This document shows positions 8,767 to 17,778 of a stretch of DNA of 64,000 nt, piece after piece. The stretch spans positions 2,852,001-2,916,000 of the forward strand of contig NZ_CP107020.1 of assembly GCF_025725725.1 (NCBI RefSeq), given 5' to 3'. A program made the position numbers and the translations under genes. Within the stretch, counting starts at the first letter, position 1; every line of letters begins with the position of its first letter. The notes beneath the pieces were generated by a model that was given only the letters and a program-made list of their open reading frames with translations, was not told the origin of the DNA and made no database searches. The DNA comes from Brachybacterium huguangmaarense. Its GTDB lineage: Bacteria; Actinomycetota; Actinomycetes; Actinomycetales; Dermabacteraceae.

Positions 8767-8839
8767 GCGGACGTGGCTCAGTTGGTAGAGCATCACCTTG
8801 CCAAGGTGAGGGTCGCGGGTTCGAGTCCCGTCGTCCGCT
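8767..8839 (+). tRNA. tRNA-Gly (GCC)
   Basis: A 73-base cloverleaf, acceptor gcggacg/cgtccgc, anticodon loop ttgccaa. Identical to the minus-strand gene at 8355-8427. Confidence 0.95.
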
Positions 8840-8860
8840 CGCATGACAGCACCGCACCCC

Positions 8861-8931
8861 GGTGGGTTGGCCGAGAGGCGAGGCAACGGCCTGCAAAGCC
8901 GTGTACACGGGTTCGAATCCCGTACCCACCT
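8861..8931 (+). tRNA. tRNA-Cys (GCA)
   Basis: A 71-base cloverleaf with acceptor ggtgggt/acccacc and anticodon loop ctgcaaa (GCA). The only Cys tRNA in the window, 21 bases after tRNA-Gly. Confidence 0.95.
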
Positions 8932-8958
8932 CGCACTCCGGTTCCGCCGGACAGCAAC

Positions 8959-9030
8959 GGGCGATTGGCGCAGCGGTAGCGCGCTTCCCTGACACGGAAG
9001 AGGTCACTGGTTCGATCCCAGTATCGCCCA
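8959..9030 (+). tRNA. tRNA-Val (GAC)
   Basis: Same sequence as the minus-strand gene at 8226-8297, but here cca follows the discriminator base (9031-9033). Confidence 0.95.
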
Positions 9031-9040
9031 CCAGCTCCCC

Positions 9041-9074
9041 GAGAGCCCCGGATCCTCGTCGATCCGGGGCTCTC
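9041..9074 (+). terminator. terminator of the plus-strand tRNA set
   Basis: A 14-bp perfect stem (gagagccccggatc with gatccggggctctc) and a six-base loop, 10 bases after tRNA-Val. No T-run follows, as is common in actinobacteria. Confidence 0.8.
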
Positions 9075-9199
9075 GTGCTGTGCGCGGACCTCCGCGCCAC
9101 CGCCCGGCGGCGCGGACCCGACCGATCGGCTCGTCCCACCACGTGACCCACTCCCCTCCGCGTAGGGGAGTCCAGGGTTGCGCCGGTAGGCTTGCGACC

Positions 9200-11599
9200 A
9201 TGCAGATCTGGCCCGGACAGTCCTACCCGCTCGGCGCGACCTTCGATGGCGTCGGCACGAACTTCGCCCTCTTCTCGGAGGCCGCCGAGGCGGTCGAGCT
9301 GTGCCTCATCGCCGCCGACGGAGCGGAGACGAAGGTCCCCATCACCGAGGTTGACGCGCACGTGTGGCACGTCTACCTCCCCTCCGTGCAGCCCGGGCAG
9401 CGCTACGGCTTCCGCGTGCACGGCCCCTACGACCCCGCGAAGGGCCAGCGCTGCGACCCGTCCAAGCTCCTGCTGGACCCGTACGCCAAGGCGATCGAGG
9501 GCATGGTCGCCAACCACCCGTCGCTGTACTCCTACGACTTCTCCGACCCGAGCGCGCGCAACGAGGACGACTCGGCCGCGCACACGATGCACTCGGTCGT
9601 CGTCTCGCCCTTCTTCGACTGGGGCAACGACCATCCGCCGGCCCACGAGTACCACGACACCGTCATCTACGAGGCGCACGTCAAGGGCCTGACGATGACG
9701 CACCCGGGCATCGAGGACAGCATCCGGGGCACGTACGTCGCGATGGGCCATCCCGTGACGATCGACCACCTCAAGTCGCTCGGGATCACGGCGGTCGAGC
9801 TGATGCCCGTCCACCAGTTCGTCCAGGACGGGCACCTGCAGGAGAAGGGCCTGCGCAACTACTGGGGCTACAACACCATCGGCTTCTTCGCTCCGCACAA
9901 CGAGTACGCCTACGCGGGGCAGGAGGGCCAGCAGGTCCAGGAGTTCAAGCAGATGGTCAAGAACCTCCACGAGGCGAACATCGAGGTCATCCTCGACGTC
10001 GTCTACAACCACACGGCCGAGGGCAACGAGAAGGGCCCGACCCTGTGCTTCCGCGGCATCGACAACGCGTCGTACTACCGTCTCGTGGACGGCGACCAGG
10101 CCCACTACTACGACACCACGGGCACCGGGAACTCGCTGCTCATGCGCACGCCCCATGTGCTGCAGCTGATCATGGACTCGCTGCGCTACTGGGTCACCGA
10201 GATGCACGTCGACGGCTTCCGCTTCGACCTCGCCTCGACGCTCGCGCGCGAGCTGCACGAGGTCGACCGCCTGTCGGCCTTCTTCGGCATCATCCAGCAG
10301 GACCCGATCATCTCCCAGGTCAAGCTCATCGCCGAGCCGTGGGACCTCGGCGAGGGCGGCTACCAGGTGGGCGGCTTCCCGCCCCTGTGGTCGGAGTGGA
10401 ACGGCCGCTACCGCGACACCGTGCGCGACTTCGAGCGCGGCGAGCCGGGCACCCTCGGGGAGTTCTCCTCGCGCCTGGCCGGCTCCTCGGACCTCTACCA
10501 GCACTCGGGCCGCACGCCCATCGCGTCGATCAACTTCGTGACCGCCCACGACGGCTTCACCCTGCGCGACCTCGTGTCCTACAACGACCGCCACAACGAG
10601 GCCAACGGCGAGGGCGGCAACGACGGCGAGAGCCACAACCGGTCCTGGAACTCGGGGGTCGAGGGTCCCACCGACGACGCGGACATCACCGCGCTGCGCC
10701 TGCGGCGGGCCAAGAACTTCATGGCGACGCTGCTGATCTCCCAGGGCGTGCCGATGATCCTGCACGGCGACGAGATCGGTCGCACCCAGGACGGCAACAA
10801 CAACTCCTACTGCCAGGACAACGAGCTGTCGTGGGTGGACTGGGACATCGACGAGGACCGGCAGGAGATGCTCGACTTCACGCGGGAGATGATCGCGCTG
10901 CGCCGGGCCCACCCGATCTTCCGCCGCCGCCGCTTCCTGCAGGGTGTCGTGCGGGAGGGCGCGCCCTCGCAGCTGCCGGACGTGGTCTGGATGGGCACCG
11001 ACGGCACCCCCATGGAGCGTGAGGACTGGGACGAGCCGCTCAACAAGTGCATGACCGTGTTCCTCAACGGCTCCGGGATCCCCGAGCCCAATGAGCGCGG
11101 CGAGCGCATCGTCGACGACTCGGCCCTGATCATGTTCAACGGCTCGGGCAACGGCGTCGAGTTCACGATCCCGGTCGCCGACTACGGCGAGAGCTGGACC
11201 GTCATCAACGGCACCGCGAGCGCGATCGAGAAGGGGCAGGTGTTCGAGCCGGACACCCTGCTGACCCTCGACCCGTACGCGATGCTCATCCTGGGACACC
11301 CGCACAGCGAGCCCGCCGCCGCGCGCCCCGGCTCCCACGCCCCGGTCGACTCGATCGGCGCGGCCGTCGAGAAGACGGGGACCGACGCCGCCTCGGCGAC
11401 GCCCGGGACCACCGGTGCCGCGGTGACCGAGGTGCCGCCCGCCGCGCCCGCCGCGGAGGAGCCCGCGACTGACGAGCCCGAGGAGGCGGCCTCGGAGGAC
11501 GAGCCGACCGACGAGGCGCCCACGAGCGACCCGGAGCCCGAGGACGAGGACGACGCGCCCGAGGAGCCGGCGGAGGACGAGCCGAAGGACGCCTCATGA
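9200..11599 (+). CDS. glgX: glycogen debranching enzyme GlgX/TreX
   Basis: A 799-residue GH13 enzyme that hydrolyses alpha-1,6 branches of glycogen or limit dextrins. An N-terminal CBM48-like domain (about 10-110) precedes the barrel; DGFRFDLAS holds the nucleophile, AEPWDLGEGGYQVG the acid/base, and VTAHDGFTLRD the third carboxylate. Beyond the usual end (about residue 700) is a tail of roughly 85 residues of Pro, Ala, Glu and Asp, probably disordered. The ATG lies seven bases after TAGGCT (9187-9192), fitting a leaderless mRNA. Its stop overlaps the treY start (ATGA), so it feeds linear maltodextrin into trehalose synthesis. Confidence 0.95.
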   Translation: MQIWPGQSYPLGATFDGVGTNFALFSEAAEAVELCLIAADGAETKVPITEVDAHVWHVYLPSVQPGQRYGFRVHGPYDPAKGQRCDPSKLLLDPYAKAIEGMVANHPSLYSYDFSDPSARNEDDSAAHTMHSVVVSPFFDWGNDHPPAHEYHDTVIYEAHVKGLTMTHPGIEDSIRGTYVAMGHPVTIDHLKSLGITAVELMPVHQFVQDGHLQEKGLRNYWGYNTIGFFAPHNEYAYAGQEGQQVQEFKQMVKNLHEANIEVILDVVYNHTAEGNEKGPTLCFRGIDNASYYRLVDGDQAHYYDTTGTGNSLLMRTPHVLQLIMDSLRYWVTEMHVDGFRFDLASTLARELHEVDRLSAFFGIIQQDPIISQVKLIAEPWDLGEGGYQVGGFPPLWSEWNGRYRDTVRDFERGEPGTLGEFSSRLAGSSDLYQHSGRTPIASINFVTAHDGFTLRDLVSYNDRHNEANGEGGNDGESHNRSWNSGVEGPTDDADITALRLRRAKNFMATLLISQGVPMILHGDEIGRTQDGNNNSYCQDNELSWVDWDIDEDRQEMLDFTREMIALRRAHPIFRRRRFLQGVVREGAPSQLPDVVWMGTDGTPMEREDWDEPLNKCMTVFLNGSGIPEPNERGERIVDDSALIMFNGSGNGVEFTIPVADYGESWTVINGTASAIEKGQVFEPDTLLTLDPYAMLILGHPHSEPAAARPGSHAPVDSIGAAVEKTGTDAASATPGTTGAAVTEVPPAAPAAEEPATDEPEEAASEDEPTDEAPTSDPEPEDEDDAPEEPAEDEPKDAS

Positions 11600-14094
11600 C
11601 CGGCGGCCCCGTGCCCACGAGCACCTACCGTCTGCAGCTGCACGCCGACTTCACCTTCGACGACGCGGCGCGTCTCGTGCCGTACCTCGCGCGCCTCGGC
11701 GTGGGGCACGTGTTCTGCTCCCCCGTGCTGCAGGCGGCGCCCGGCTCGACGCACGGCTACGACGTCGTCGACCATGCGCGGATCAGCGACGAGTGCGGCG
11801 GCGAGGACGGCCTGCGCCGCCTGTCCGAGGCGGCCCACGCGCACGGCATGGGCCTGATCGTCGACGTGGTGCCCAACCACATGGCGATCCCGACCCCGAT
11901 CTGGCACAACCACGCCCTGTGGGACGTGCTGCGCAACGGTCCCGCCTCGCCGTACGTGTCCTGGTTCGACCTCGACGCGACCACCGAGCGCGGCATCCTG
12001 GTGCCCGTGCTGGGTCGCCCGATCGGCCAGGTGCTGGCCGATGGCGAGATCGGACTCGACGAGATCGAGATCCCCGGGCCCGACGGCACCTCGCACACCG
12101 AGCGCGTGGTGCGCTACTTCGACCACGTCCTGCCTGTCGCCGAGGGCACCGAGTCCCACGGCATCGCCGACCTGCTCGAGCGCCAGTGGTACCGCCTGGC
12201 CTACTGGAAGGTCGCCGACGACGAGCTGAACTATCGGCGGTTCTTCGACGTCGACACGCTCGCCGCGGTTCGCGTCGAGGACCCCGCCGTGTTCGAGGCC
12301 ACCCACCGCCTGCTGCTGTCGCTGCACGAGCAGGGCGTGATCGACGGCTTCCGGATCGACCATCCGGACGGGCTCGCCGACCCCCGCGGCTACCTCGCCG
12401 AGCTCGCCGCCGCCTCCGGCGGCGCGTGGACCGTGGTCGAGAAGATCCTCGAGGGCGACGAGCAGCTGCCGAGCGACTTCGCGTGCGCCGGCACCACCGG
12501 CTACGACGCCCTGCGCCGCGTGGGCGGCCTGTTCCACGACGCCCGCGGCACCCTCGAGCTCACCCACCTGTGGCAGCACAGCACCGGCGACCTGCGCCCC
12601 TTCAAGGAGATCGCGGCCGACTCGACCCGGCTCGTCGTGACCACGAGCCTGTGGGCCGAGATCGAGCGGCTGACCGCGCTCGTGCATCGCATCTGCGCGG
12701 AGGACATCCGCCTGCGCGACACCACCCGACGCCACATCCAGCGCGCGATCGTCGCGCTCCTGGAGTCGATGGACCGCTACCGCGCCTACATCGTGCCCGG
12801 CGAGCACGCCCCGCGCGCCCAGCGCGAGGTGATCGTGCACGCGGCCGACCGTGCGCGCCTCGCGCTCGGCGACGACGCCGACGCCGGAGCGGCGCTCGAC
12901 ATCGTCGTGGCTCTCGCGTGCGGCGACGAGGTGGGCAGCGCCGGCCGCACCGACACGCCCGACCGCGGCGAGTTCATCGTGCGCTTCGCGCAGACGTGCG
13001 GCCCCATCCACGCCAAGGGGCTCGAGGACACCGCGTTCTACCGCTACAACCGCTTCATCGCGGTCAACGAGGTGGGCTCGGACCCCGACCGCATCGGCGT
13101 CGAGCCCGACGACCTGCACGACCACTGCCAGCGCATGCTGCGCACCTTCCCCGACTCGATGACCACGCTGTCGACGCACGACACCAAGCGCAGCGAGGAC
13201 GTCCGGGCCCGCCTGGCCGTGCTCACCGAGCTGCCGGCCGAGTGGTCCCAGACCGTGACCGCCCTGCGCGAGGCGACGCTCGCCGGACGCAGCGACCGGG
13301 TGGACGGCGCGACCGCCCTGCTGCTGTGGCAGACGCTCGCCGGGACGTGGGAGCTGCCGGGCTCCCCGACCGCGCGCATCACCTACGAGCGGCTCGAGGG
13401 CTACCTCACCAAGGCGATGCGCGAGGCCAAGGTCCACACCACCTGGACCGAGCCCGACGCGGAGTACGAGGCCGGCGTCCTGCAGCTCGCGGCCGACGCC
13501 CTCGCCTCCGAGAAGGTCGCCGAGATCCTCGAGGACTGGACCCGCCGCACCGCCCCCGCCCAGCGGGCGGCGATCCTCGGCCAGAAGCTCGTCCAGCTCC
13601 TCATGCCGGGCGTGCCCGACGTGTACCAGGGCAACGAGACCACCGACTTCTCCCTCGTCGACCCGGACAACCGCCGTGCGGTGGACCACGCCGCCCACGC
13701 CGAGCGCCTGGCCCGCATGACCGACGGCGCCCGCCCCGACGGCGTCGCCGACGAGAAGCTGTGGCTGACCCACCGCGCTCTCACGCTGCGCTCCGAGCGC
13801 CCCGACCTGTTCCGCGGACGCGGCACGACCTACCAGGCCGTCGCCACCACCTCCGGGCACGCCGTCGCCTTCGCCCGCGGCCACGAGGACGCCCCGGCCG
13901 AGGTCGTCGCCGTCGCGACCCGCCTCGCCTCGGGGCTCGCCCAGCGCGGCGGGTGGGGCGAGGCGAGCATCGTGCTGCCCGAAGGGACCTGGACCGACCG
14001 CCTCACCGGACGCGAGGTGCCGGGCGGGCCCGTCCAGCTCGCGGAGCTGCTGACCGATCTGCCGGTGGCCCTGCTCACGAAGGAGACCCGATGA
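11596..14094 (+). CDS. treY: maltooligosyl trehalose synthase
   Basis: An 832-residue GH13 protein that isomerises the reducing-end alpha-1,4 link of maltodextrins to alpha-1,1, giving maltooligosyl trehalose. The start TYRLQLHADFTFDDA, the motif DVVPNHMA near residue 90, DGFRIDHPDGLADP near residue 250, and THDTKRSEDVRAR near residue 525 are all typical of TreY. Length is close to the family norm. Its ATG overlaps the glgX stop and its own stop overlaps the treZ start, so glgX-treY-treZ are translationally coupled. Confidence 0.96.
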   Translation: MTGGPVPTSTYRLQLHADFTFDDAARLVPYLARLGVGHVFCSPVLQAAPGSTHGYDVVDHARISDECGGEDGLRRLSEAAHAHGMGLIVDVVPNHMAIPTPIWHNHALWDVLRNGPASPYVSWFDLDATTERGILVPVLGRPIGQVLADGEIGLDEIEIPGPDGTSHTERVVRYFDHVLPVAEGTESHGIADLLERQWYRLAYWKVADDELNYRRFFDVDTLAAVRVEDPAVFEATHRLLLSLHEQGVIDGFRIDHPDGLADPRGYLAELAAASGGAWTVVEKILEGDEQLPSDFACAGTTGYDALRRVGGLFHDARGTLELTHLWQHSTGDLRPFKEIAADSTRLVVTTSLWAEIERLTALVHRICAEDIRLRDTTRRHIQRAIVALLESMDRYRAYIVPGEHAPRAQREVIVHAADRARLALGDDADAGAALDIVVALACGDEVGSAGRTDTPDRGEFIVRFAQTCGPIHAKGLEDTAFYRYNRFIAVNEVGSDPDRIGVEPDDLHDHCQRMLRTFPDSMTTLSTHDTKRSEDVRARLAVLTELPAEWSQTVTALREATLAGRSDRVDGATALLLWQTLAGTWELPGSPTARITYERLEGYLTKAMREAKVHTTWTEPDAEYEAGVLQLAADALASEKVAEILEDWTRRTAPAQRAAILGQKLVQLLMPGVPDVYQGNETTDFSLVDPDNRRAVDHAAHAERLARMTDGARPDGVADEKLWLTHRALTLRSERPDLFRGRGTTYQAVATTSGHAVAFARGHEDAPAEVVAVATRLASGLAQRGGWGEASIVLPEGTWTDRLTGREVPGGPVQLAELLTDLPVALLTKETR

Positions 14095-15914
14095 GCGCCC
14101 CCGTCCCCGCGGCCCCCGGCACGCACGACCCGGGCCCGCGCGCCCCGTCCCGGTACGCCGTGTGGGCACCGGACGCGGACCGGGTCGAGATCGGCGTGCG
14201 CGCCCACGGCGCGGAGACGACGGACGTGCTCGCCCTGTCCCGCGGCGCGGGCGGCTGGTGGGGCCTCGCGGACCGACCGGCCCGACCGGGCGACCGGTAC
14301 GCGTTCCGTCTCGACGGCGAAGGCCCGTGGCTGCCCGACCCGCGCTCGCTCCTGCAGCCCGAGGGCGTGCACGGCGCGAGCGAGGTCGTCGACGTCGCCG
14401 CGCTCGCCCGCCACGAGCCGTGGAGGGGCATCGACCTGCGCGGGCGCACGCTGTACGAGCTCCACGTCGGCACGTTCACGCCGGGGCCCGACGGCTCCGG
14501 CGGCACCTTCGACTCCGCGATCGAGCGGCTCGACGATCTCGTCGCGCTCGGCGTCGACGCGATCGAGGTGATGCCCGTGGCCGCCTTCCCGGGCGACCGC
14601 GGCTGGGGCTACGACGGCGTGGACCTGTACGCGACCCATCTCGCCTACGGGGGCCCGCAGGCCTTCGCCCGCTTCATCGCGGCCGCGCACGAGCGCGGAC
14701 TCGGCGTGGTCCTCGACGTCGTCTACAACCACCTCGGGCCCGACGGCAACTACCTCGGCGCCTTCGGCCCCTACTTCACCGACGCCCACCACACCCCGTG
14801 GGGCTCGGCCGTGAACCTCGACACCGACGGCAGCGACGAGGTGCGCGCCTTCCTCCTGGGCAACGCCCGCCAGTGGCTGCTCGACTTCGACCTCGACGGC
14901 CTGCGCCTCGACGCCGTCCACGAGCTGCGCGACGACTCCCCGCGGCACCTGCTGGCCGAGCTGTCCGACGCCGTGGCCACCTGGTCGGACGCGGTCGGCC
15001 GGCCGCTGACCCTCATCGCCGAGTCCGATCTCAACGACCCGCGCATGGTGACCCCGACCGCCCGGGGCGGGCTGGGCATGGACATGCAGTGGGCCGACGA
15101 CGTGCACCACGCCGTGCACGCCTGGGTCACGGGCGAGCGCGAGGGGTACTACGGCGACTTCGGCTCCGCGGCGACCCTCGCCAAGACCCTCACCCGCGTC
15201 TTCGAGCACGACGGCGGCTACTCGTCCTTCCGCGACCGCACCTGGGGCGCGCCCGTGGACCCGGACTCGAGCGCCTACGACGCGCACTCCTTCGTCGCCT
15301 TCCTCCAGGACCACGACCAGGTGGGCAACCGTGCCGCCGGGGACCGGATCGACGCGAGCGTGAGCCCCGGCCAGCACGCCGCGGCGACCGCGCTGATCCT
15401 GTGCGGCGCCACCACCGCGATGCTCTTCCAGGGCGAGGAGTGGGGCGCGAGCACCCCGTTCGCCTACTTCACCGACCACGACGAGGAGCTCGGCGCGCTC
15501 GTCACCGCGGGTCGCACCGAGGAGTTCGCGAAGATGGACTGGGCCGACCCGGTGCCCGACCCCCAGGCCGTCTCGACCTTCCGCGGCTCGATGCTCGACT
15601 GGGACGAGCGGACCCGCGGCGACCACGCCCGCCTGCTCGACTGGTACACGCAGCTCCTGCATCTCGTGCGCCGCGAGGAGGCCCTGCGCGACCGGTCGCT
15701 CGCCGCGGTCGAGGTCGACGTGCTGAGCGAGCGGACCGTCGTGCTGCGTCGCGGGGACCTCGCGGTGCTCGCCCATCGCGGCACCGAGCGCCTGGACCTC
15801 GAGACCGCCGTGGGCCCTGTCGCCGAGGTCCTCGCCGCCTTCGACCTGGACACCGCGGGCGACCGCCCCGCCCTCGCGGGGCCCGGCGCGGTCGTCGTCC
15901 GACGCGCGGCCTGA
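14091..15914 (+). CDS. treZ: maltooligosyltrehalose trehalohydrolase
   Basis: A 607-residue GH13 enzyme that releases trehalose from maltooligosyl trehalose. It has the N-terminal beta-sandwich (YAVWAPDADRVEIGV), DVVYNHLGPDGNYLG, the catalytic Asp in DGLRLDAVHEL, the acid in IAESDLNDPR and FLQDHDQVGNR. The ATG overlaps the treY stop (ATGA). It completes the glycogen-to-trehalose pathway, an osmoprotectant and reserve route. It ends 13 bases from the convergent zapE gene, with no obvious terminator in between. Confidence 0.96.
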   Translation: MSAPVPAAPGTHDPGPRAPSRYAVWAPDADRVEIGVRAHGAETTDVLALSRGAGGWWGLADRPARPGDRYAFRLDGEGPWLPDPRSLLQPEGVHGASEVVDVAALARHEPWRGIDLRGRTLYELHVGTFTPGPDGSGGTFDSAIERLDDLVALGVDAIEVMPVAAFPGDRGWGYDGVDLYATHLAYGGPQAFARFIAAAHERGLGVVLDVVYNHLGPDGNYLGAFGPYFTDAHHTPWGSAVNLDTDGSDEVRAFLLGNARQWLLDFDLDGLRLDAVHELRDDSPRHLLAELSDAVATWSDAVGRPLTLIAESDLNDPRMVTPTARGGLGMDMQWADDVHHAVHAWVTGEREGYYGDFGSAATLAKTLTRVFEHDGGYSSFRDRTWGAPVDPDSSAYDAHSFVAFLQDHDQVGNRAAGDRIDASVSPGQHAAATALILCGATTAMLFQGEEWGASTPFAYFTDHDEELGALVTAGRTEEFAKMDWADPVPDPQAVSTFRGSMLDWDERTRGDHARLLDWYTQLLHLVRREEALRDRSLAAVEVDVLSERTVVLRRGDLAVLAHRGTERLDLETAVGPVAEVLAAFDLDTAGDRPALAGPGAVVVRRAA

Positions 15915-15927
15915 GCGCGCGGCGAGG

Positions 15928-16959
15928 TCAGGCGGCGGTGCCCATGAGCGCCGCGCCGTCGCCCGCGAGCGAGGCCAGGCGCGACAGCGAGCGGTAGTAC
16001 TTCTTGCGGTAGCCGCTGGACAGGAGTTCGTCCGCATAGAGGGCTGACACGTCCGCGCCCGCCGCGAGCACGGGCACCTCGCGGTCGTACAGCCGGTCGA
16101 CGAGCACGACGAAGCGCAGCCCGTCGTTGTGGTTGGCGATCGTGTGCACCCCCGTCAGGTGGACCGAGGAGACGTCGTCGATGAGCGCGCCGTACCGGGA
16201 CGGATGGACCTCCTTGAGGTGCGCGAGCAGGTCGTCGAAGTCGTCGAGGGTGGCGCCGGCGGTCGTCTCGGCGTGCTCGCGCACCTGCTGCGCGGACAGG
16301 GCGCGGGCCTCGATCCTGCCGCCGCGGTGGCGGTAGTCGGGCCCGTCGATGCGCAGCACCTCGAAGCGCTCGGACATCGACTGGATCTCGCGCAGGAAGT
16401 CCTGGGCGGCGAAGCGCCCCTCCCCGAGCGCCTCCGGGAGGGTGTTGGAGGTCGCGACGACCGCGACGCCCGCATCGGACAGCTCGCGGATCAGACGGGT
16501 CATGAGCAGGGTGTCGCCCACGTCGTCGAGCTCGAACTCGTCGATGCACAGCACCGAGGCGTCCGAGAAGAGCGAGACCGCGCGGCGGTAGCCCATCGCC
16601 CCGACCAGGTTCGTGTACTCCACGAACGTCCCGTACACGGGCTTGCCGGGAGCGACGTGGAACAGCGAGGTCAGCAGGTGGGTCTTGCCCACCCCGTAGC
16701 CGCCGTCGAGGTAGAGCCCGCGCGCCGGCGTCGCCTTGGGGCGGCCGCGCAGCCGCGAGAGCAGGCCCCCGGGGGCGGGGGCGCCGAGGGTCGTGGCGAA
16801 CTGCCCGATCCGCTCCTTGGCGCGGCCCTGGGAGGGGTGCTCAGGGTCGGGGATGTAGGTCTCGAGCCGGGCCTGCGCGAATCGCGGCGGCGGCACGAGA
16901 TCGGCCACGAGACGGTCCAGCGACGGGGCGGGGCGGCGGTCGGCGAGCGCTTCGGTCAC
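15928..16959 (-). CDS. zapE: AFG1/ZapE-family cell division ATPase
   Basis: A 343-residue P-loop ATPase. Walker A is GGYGVGKTHLL near residue 88, Walker B SVLCIDEFELDD near 140, and SNTLPEALGEGRF and the C-terminal LYDREVPV region match the AFG1/ZapE family. ZapE modulates FtsZ in Gram-negatives; the role in actinobacteria is not established. The GTG start is seven bases after TAGACT (16967-16972, minus strand), which suggests leaderless translation and fixes the start inside a longer open frame. It is divergent from the RibD-like gene. Confidence 0.85.
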   Translation of the reverse strand: MTEALADRRPAPSLDRLVADLVPPPRFAQARLETYIPDPEHPSQGRAKERIGQFATTLGAPAPGGLLSRLRGRPKATPARGLYLDGGYGVGKTHLLTSLFHVAPGKPVYGTFVEYTNLVGAMGYRRAVSLFSDASVLCIDEFELDDVGDTLLMTRLIRELSDAGVAVVATSNTLPEALGEGRFAAQDFLREIQSMSERFEVLRIDGPDYRHRGGRIEARALSAQQVREHAETTAGATLDDFDDLLAHLKEVHPSRYGALIDDVSSVHLTGVHTIANHNDGLRFVVLVDRLYDREVPVLAAGADVSALYADELLSSGYRKKYYRSLSRLASLAGDGAALMGTAA

Positions 16960-17028
16960 GGCGGCAAGTCTAGGTCCGCGCCGGCCGCCACCGCGCGCGG
17001 GCCCTCCGCGTGCGGCATGATCGGGAGC

Positions 17029-17778
17029 ATGCATCTGCTGCAGCGCGACGGCCGGCCCTGCGCCCCGCTCACGGTCGGGACCGACCAGGACGGCGCCGCG
17101 ACGCTCGCGGACCTCTACGCGTTCGGGCCCGGGGTCACGGTGCGCGCGATGATGAACACGAGCATCGACGGGGCGGTCGCGGGGGCCGACGGGACCAGCG
17201 GATCACTCCGCAACCCCGACGACTCCTTCGTGTTCGGCGTGCTCCGCGCCCTGGCCGACGTCGTGCTCGTGGGGGCGGCGACCGTCCGGACCGAGGACTA
17301 TCGGCGGCCGCTCGGTCGCTCGGACCTGCGCGCCCCCTCCCGAAGGCCGGCGGGCGGGGCGCATCCGGTGCTCGCGATCATGTCGAGGTCCGGCGAGCTG
17401 CCCACCACGGTCGAGGCGGACTGGCCCACCCTGCTGGTCACGCCGTCGGCGGGGGCGGCCGGCGCCGCACGGCGCAGCGGCCTGCCCGCGTCCCACGTGA
17501 TCGTGGCGGACTCCCCCGCCGACATCGTCGCGGCCCTGTCCTCCCGGGGACTGCGGGGCATCCAGCTCGAGGGCGGCCCCTCGGCGCTCGGACGCTTCGC
17601 GGCCGCCGGGGCGCTCGACGAGCTGTGCCTGTCGACGTCGCACGTGACGGTCGGGGGCCCGTCGCCGCGGCTCGTCGACGGGCCTCCGCACGCCCGGTCC
17701 TGGTCCCTGCGGTCGCTGCTCGTCGGCGAGCACGCGACGTGCTCGCGCTACAGCCGCAGGCCCGACGAGCGCTCCTGA
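17029..17778 (+). CDS. RibD C-terminal-like pyrimidine reductase family protein
   Basis: A 249-residue protein with the dihydrofolate-reductase-like fold of RibD_C. NTSIDGAVAG near residue 43 and DVVLVGAATVRTEDYRRP near residue 80 are the NADPH and substrate loop signatures, and LEGGPSALGRFAAAGALDELCLS near residue 180 is the conserved C-terminal motif. No deaminase domain is present and no rib genes are nearby, so the substrate is uncertain. The ATG at 17029 is seven bases after CATGAT (17016-17021); an in-frame ATG at 17017 overlaps that box and is less likely. Its 3' end overlaps the convergent hydrolase gene by 31 bases. Confidence 0.8.
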   Translation: MHLLQRDGRPCAPLTVGTDQDGAATLADLYAFGPGVTVRAMMNTSIDGAVAGADGTSGSLRNPDDSFVFGVLRALADVVLVGAATVRTEDYRRPLGRSDLRAPSRRPAGGAHPVLAIMSRSGELPTTVEADWPTLLVTPSAGAAGAARRSGLPASHVIVADSPADIVAALSSRGLRGIQLEGGPSALGRFAAAGALDELCLSTSHVTVGGPSPRLVDGPPHARSWSLRSLLVGEHATCSRYSRRPDERS

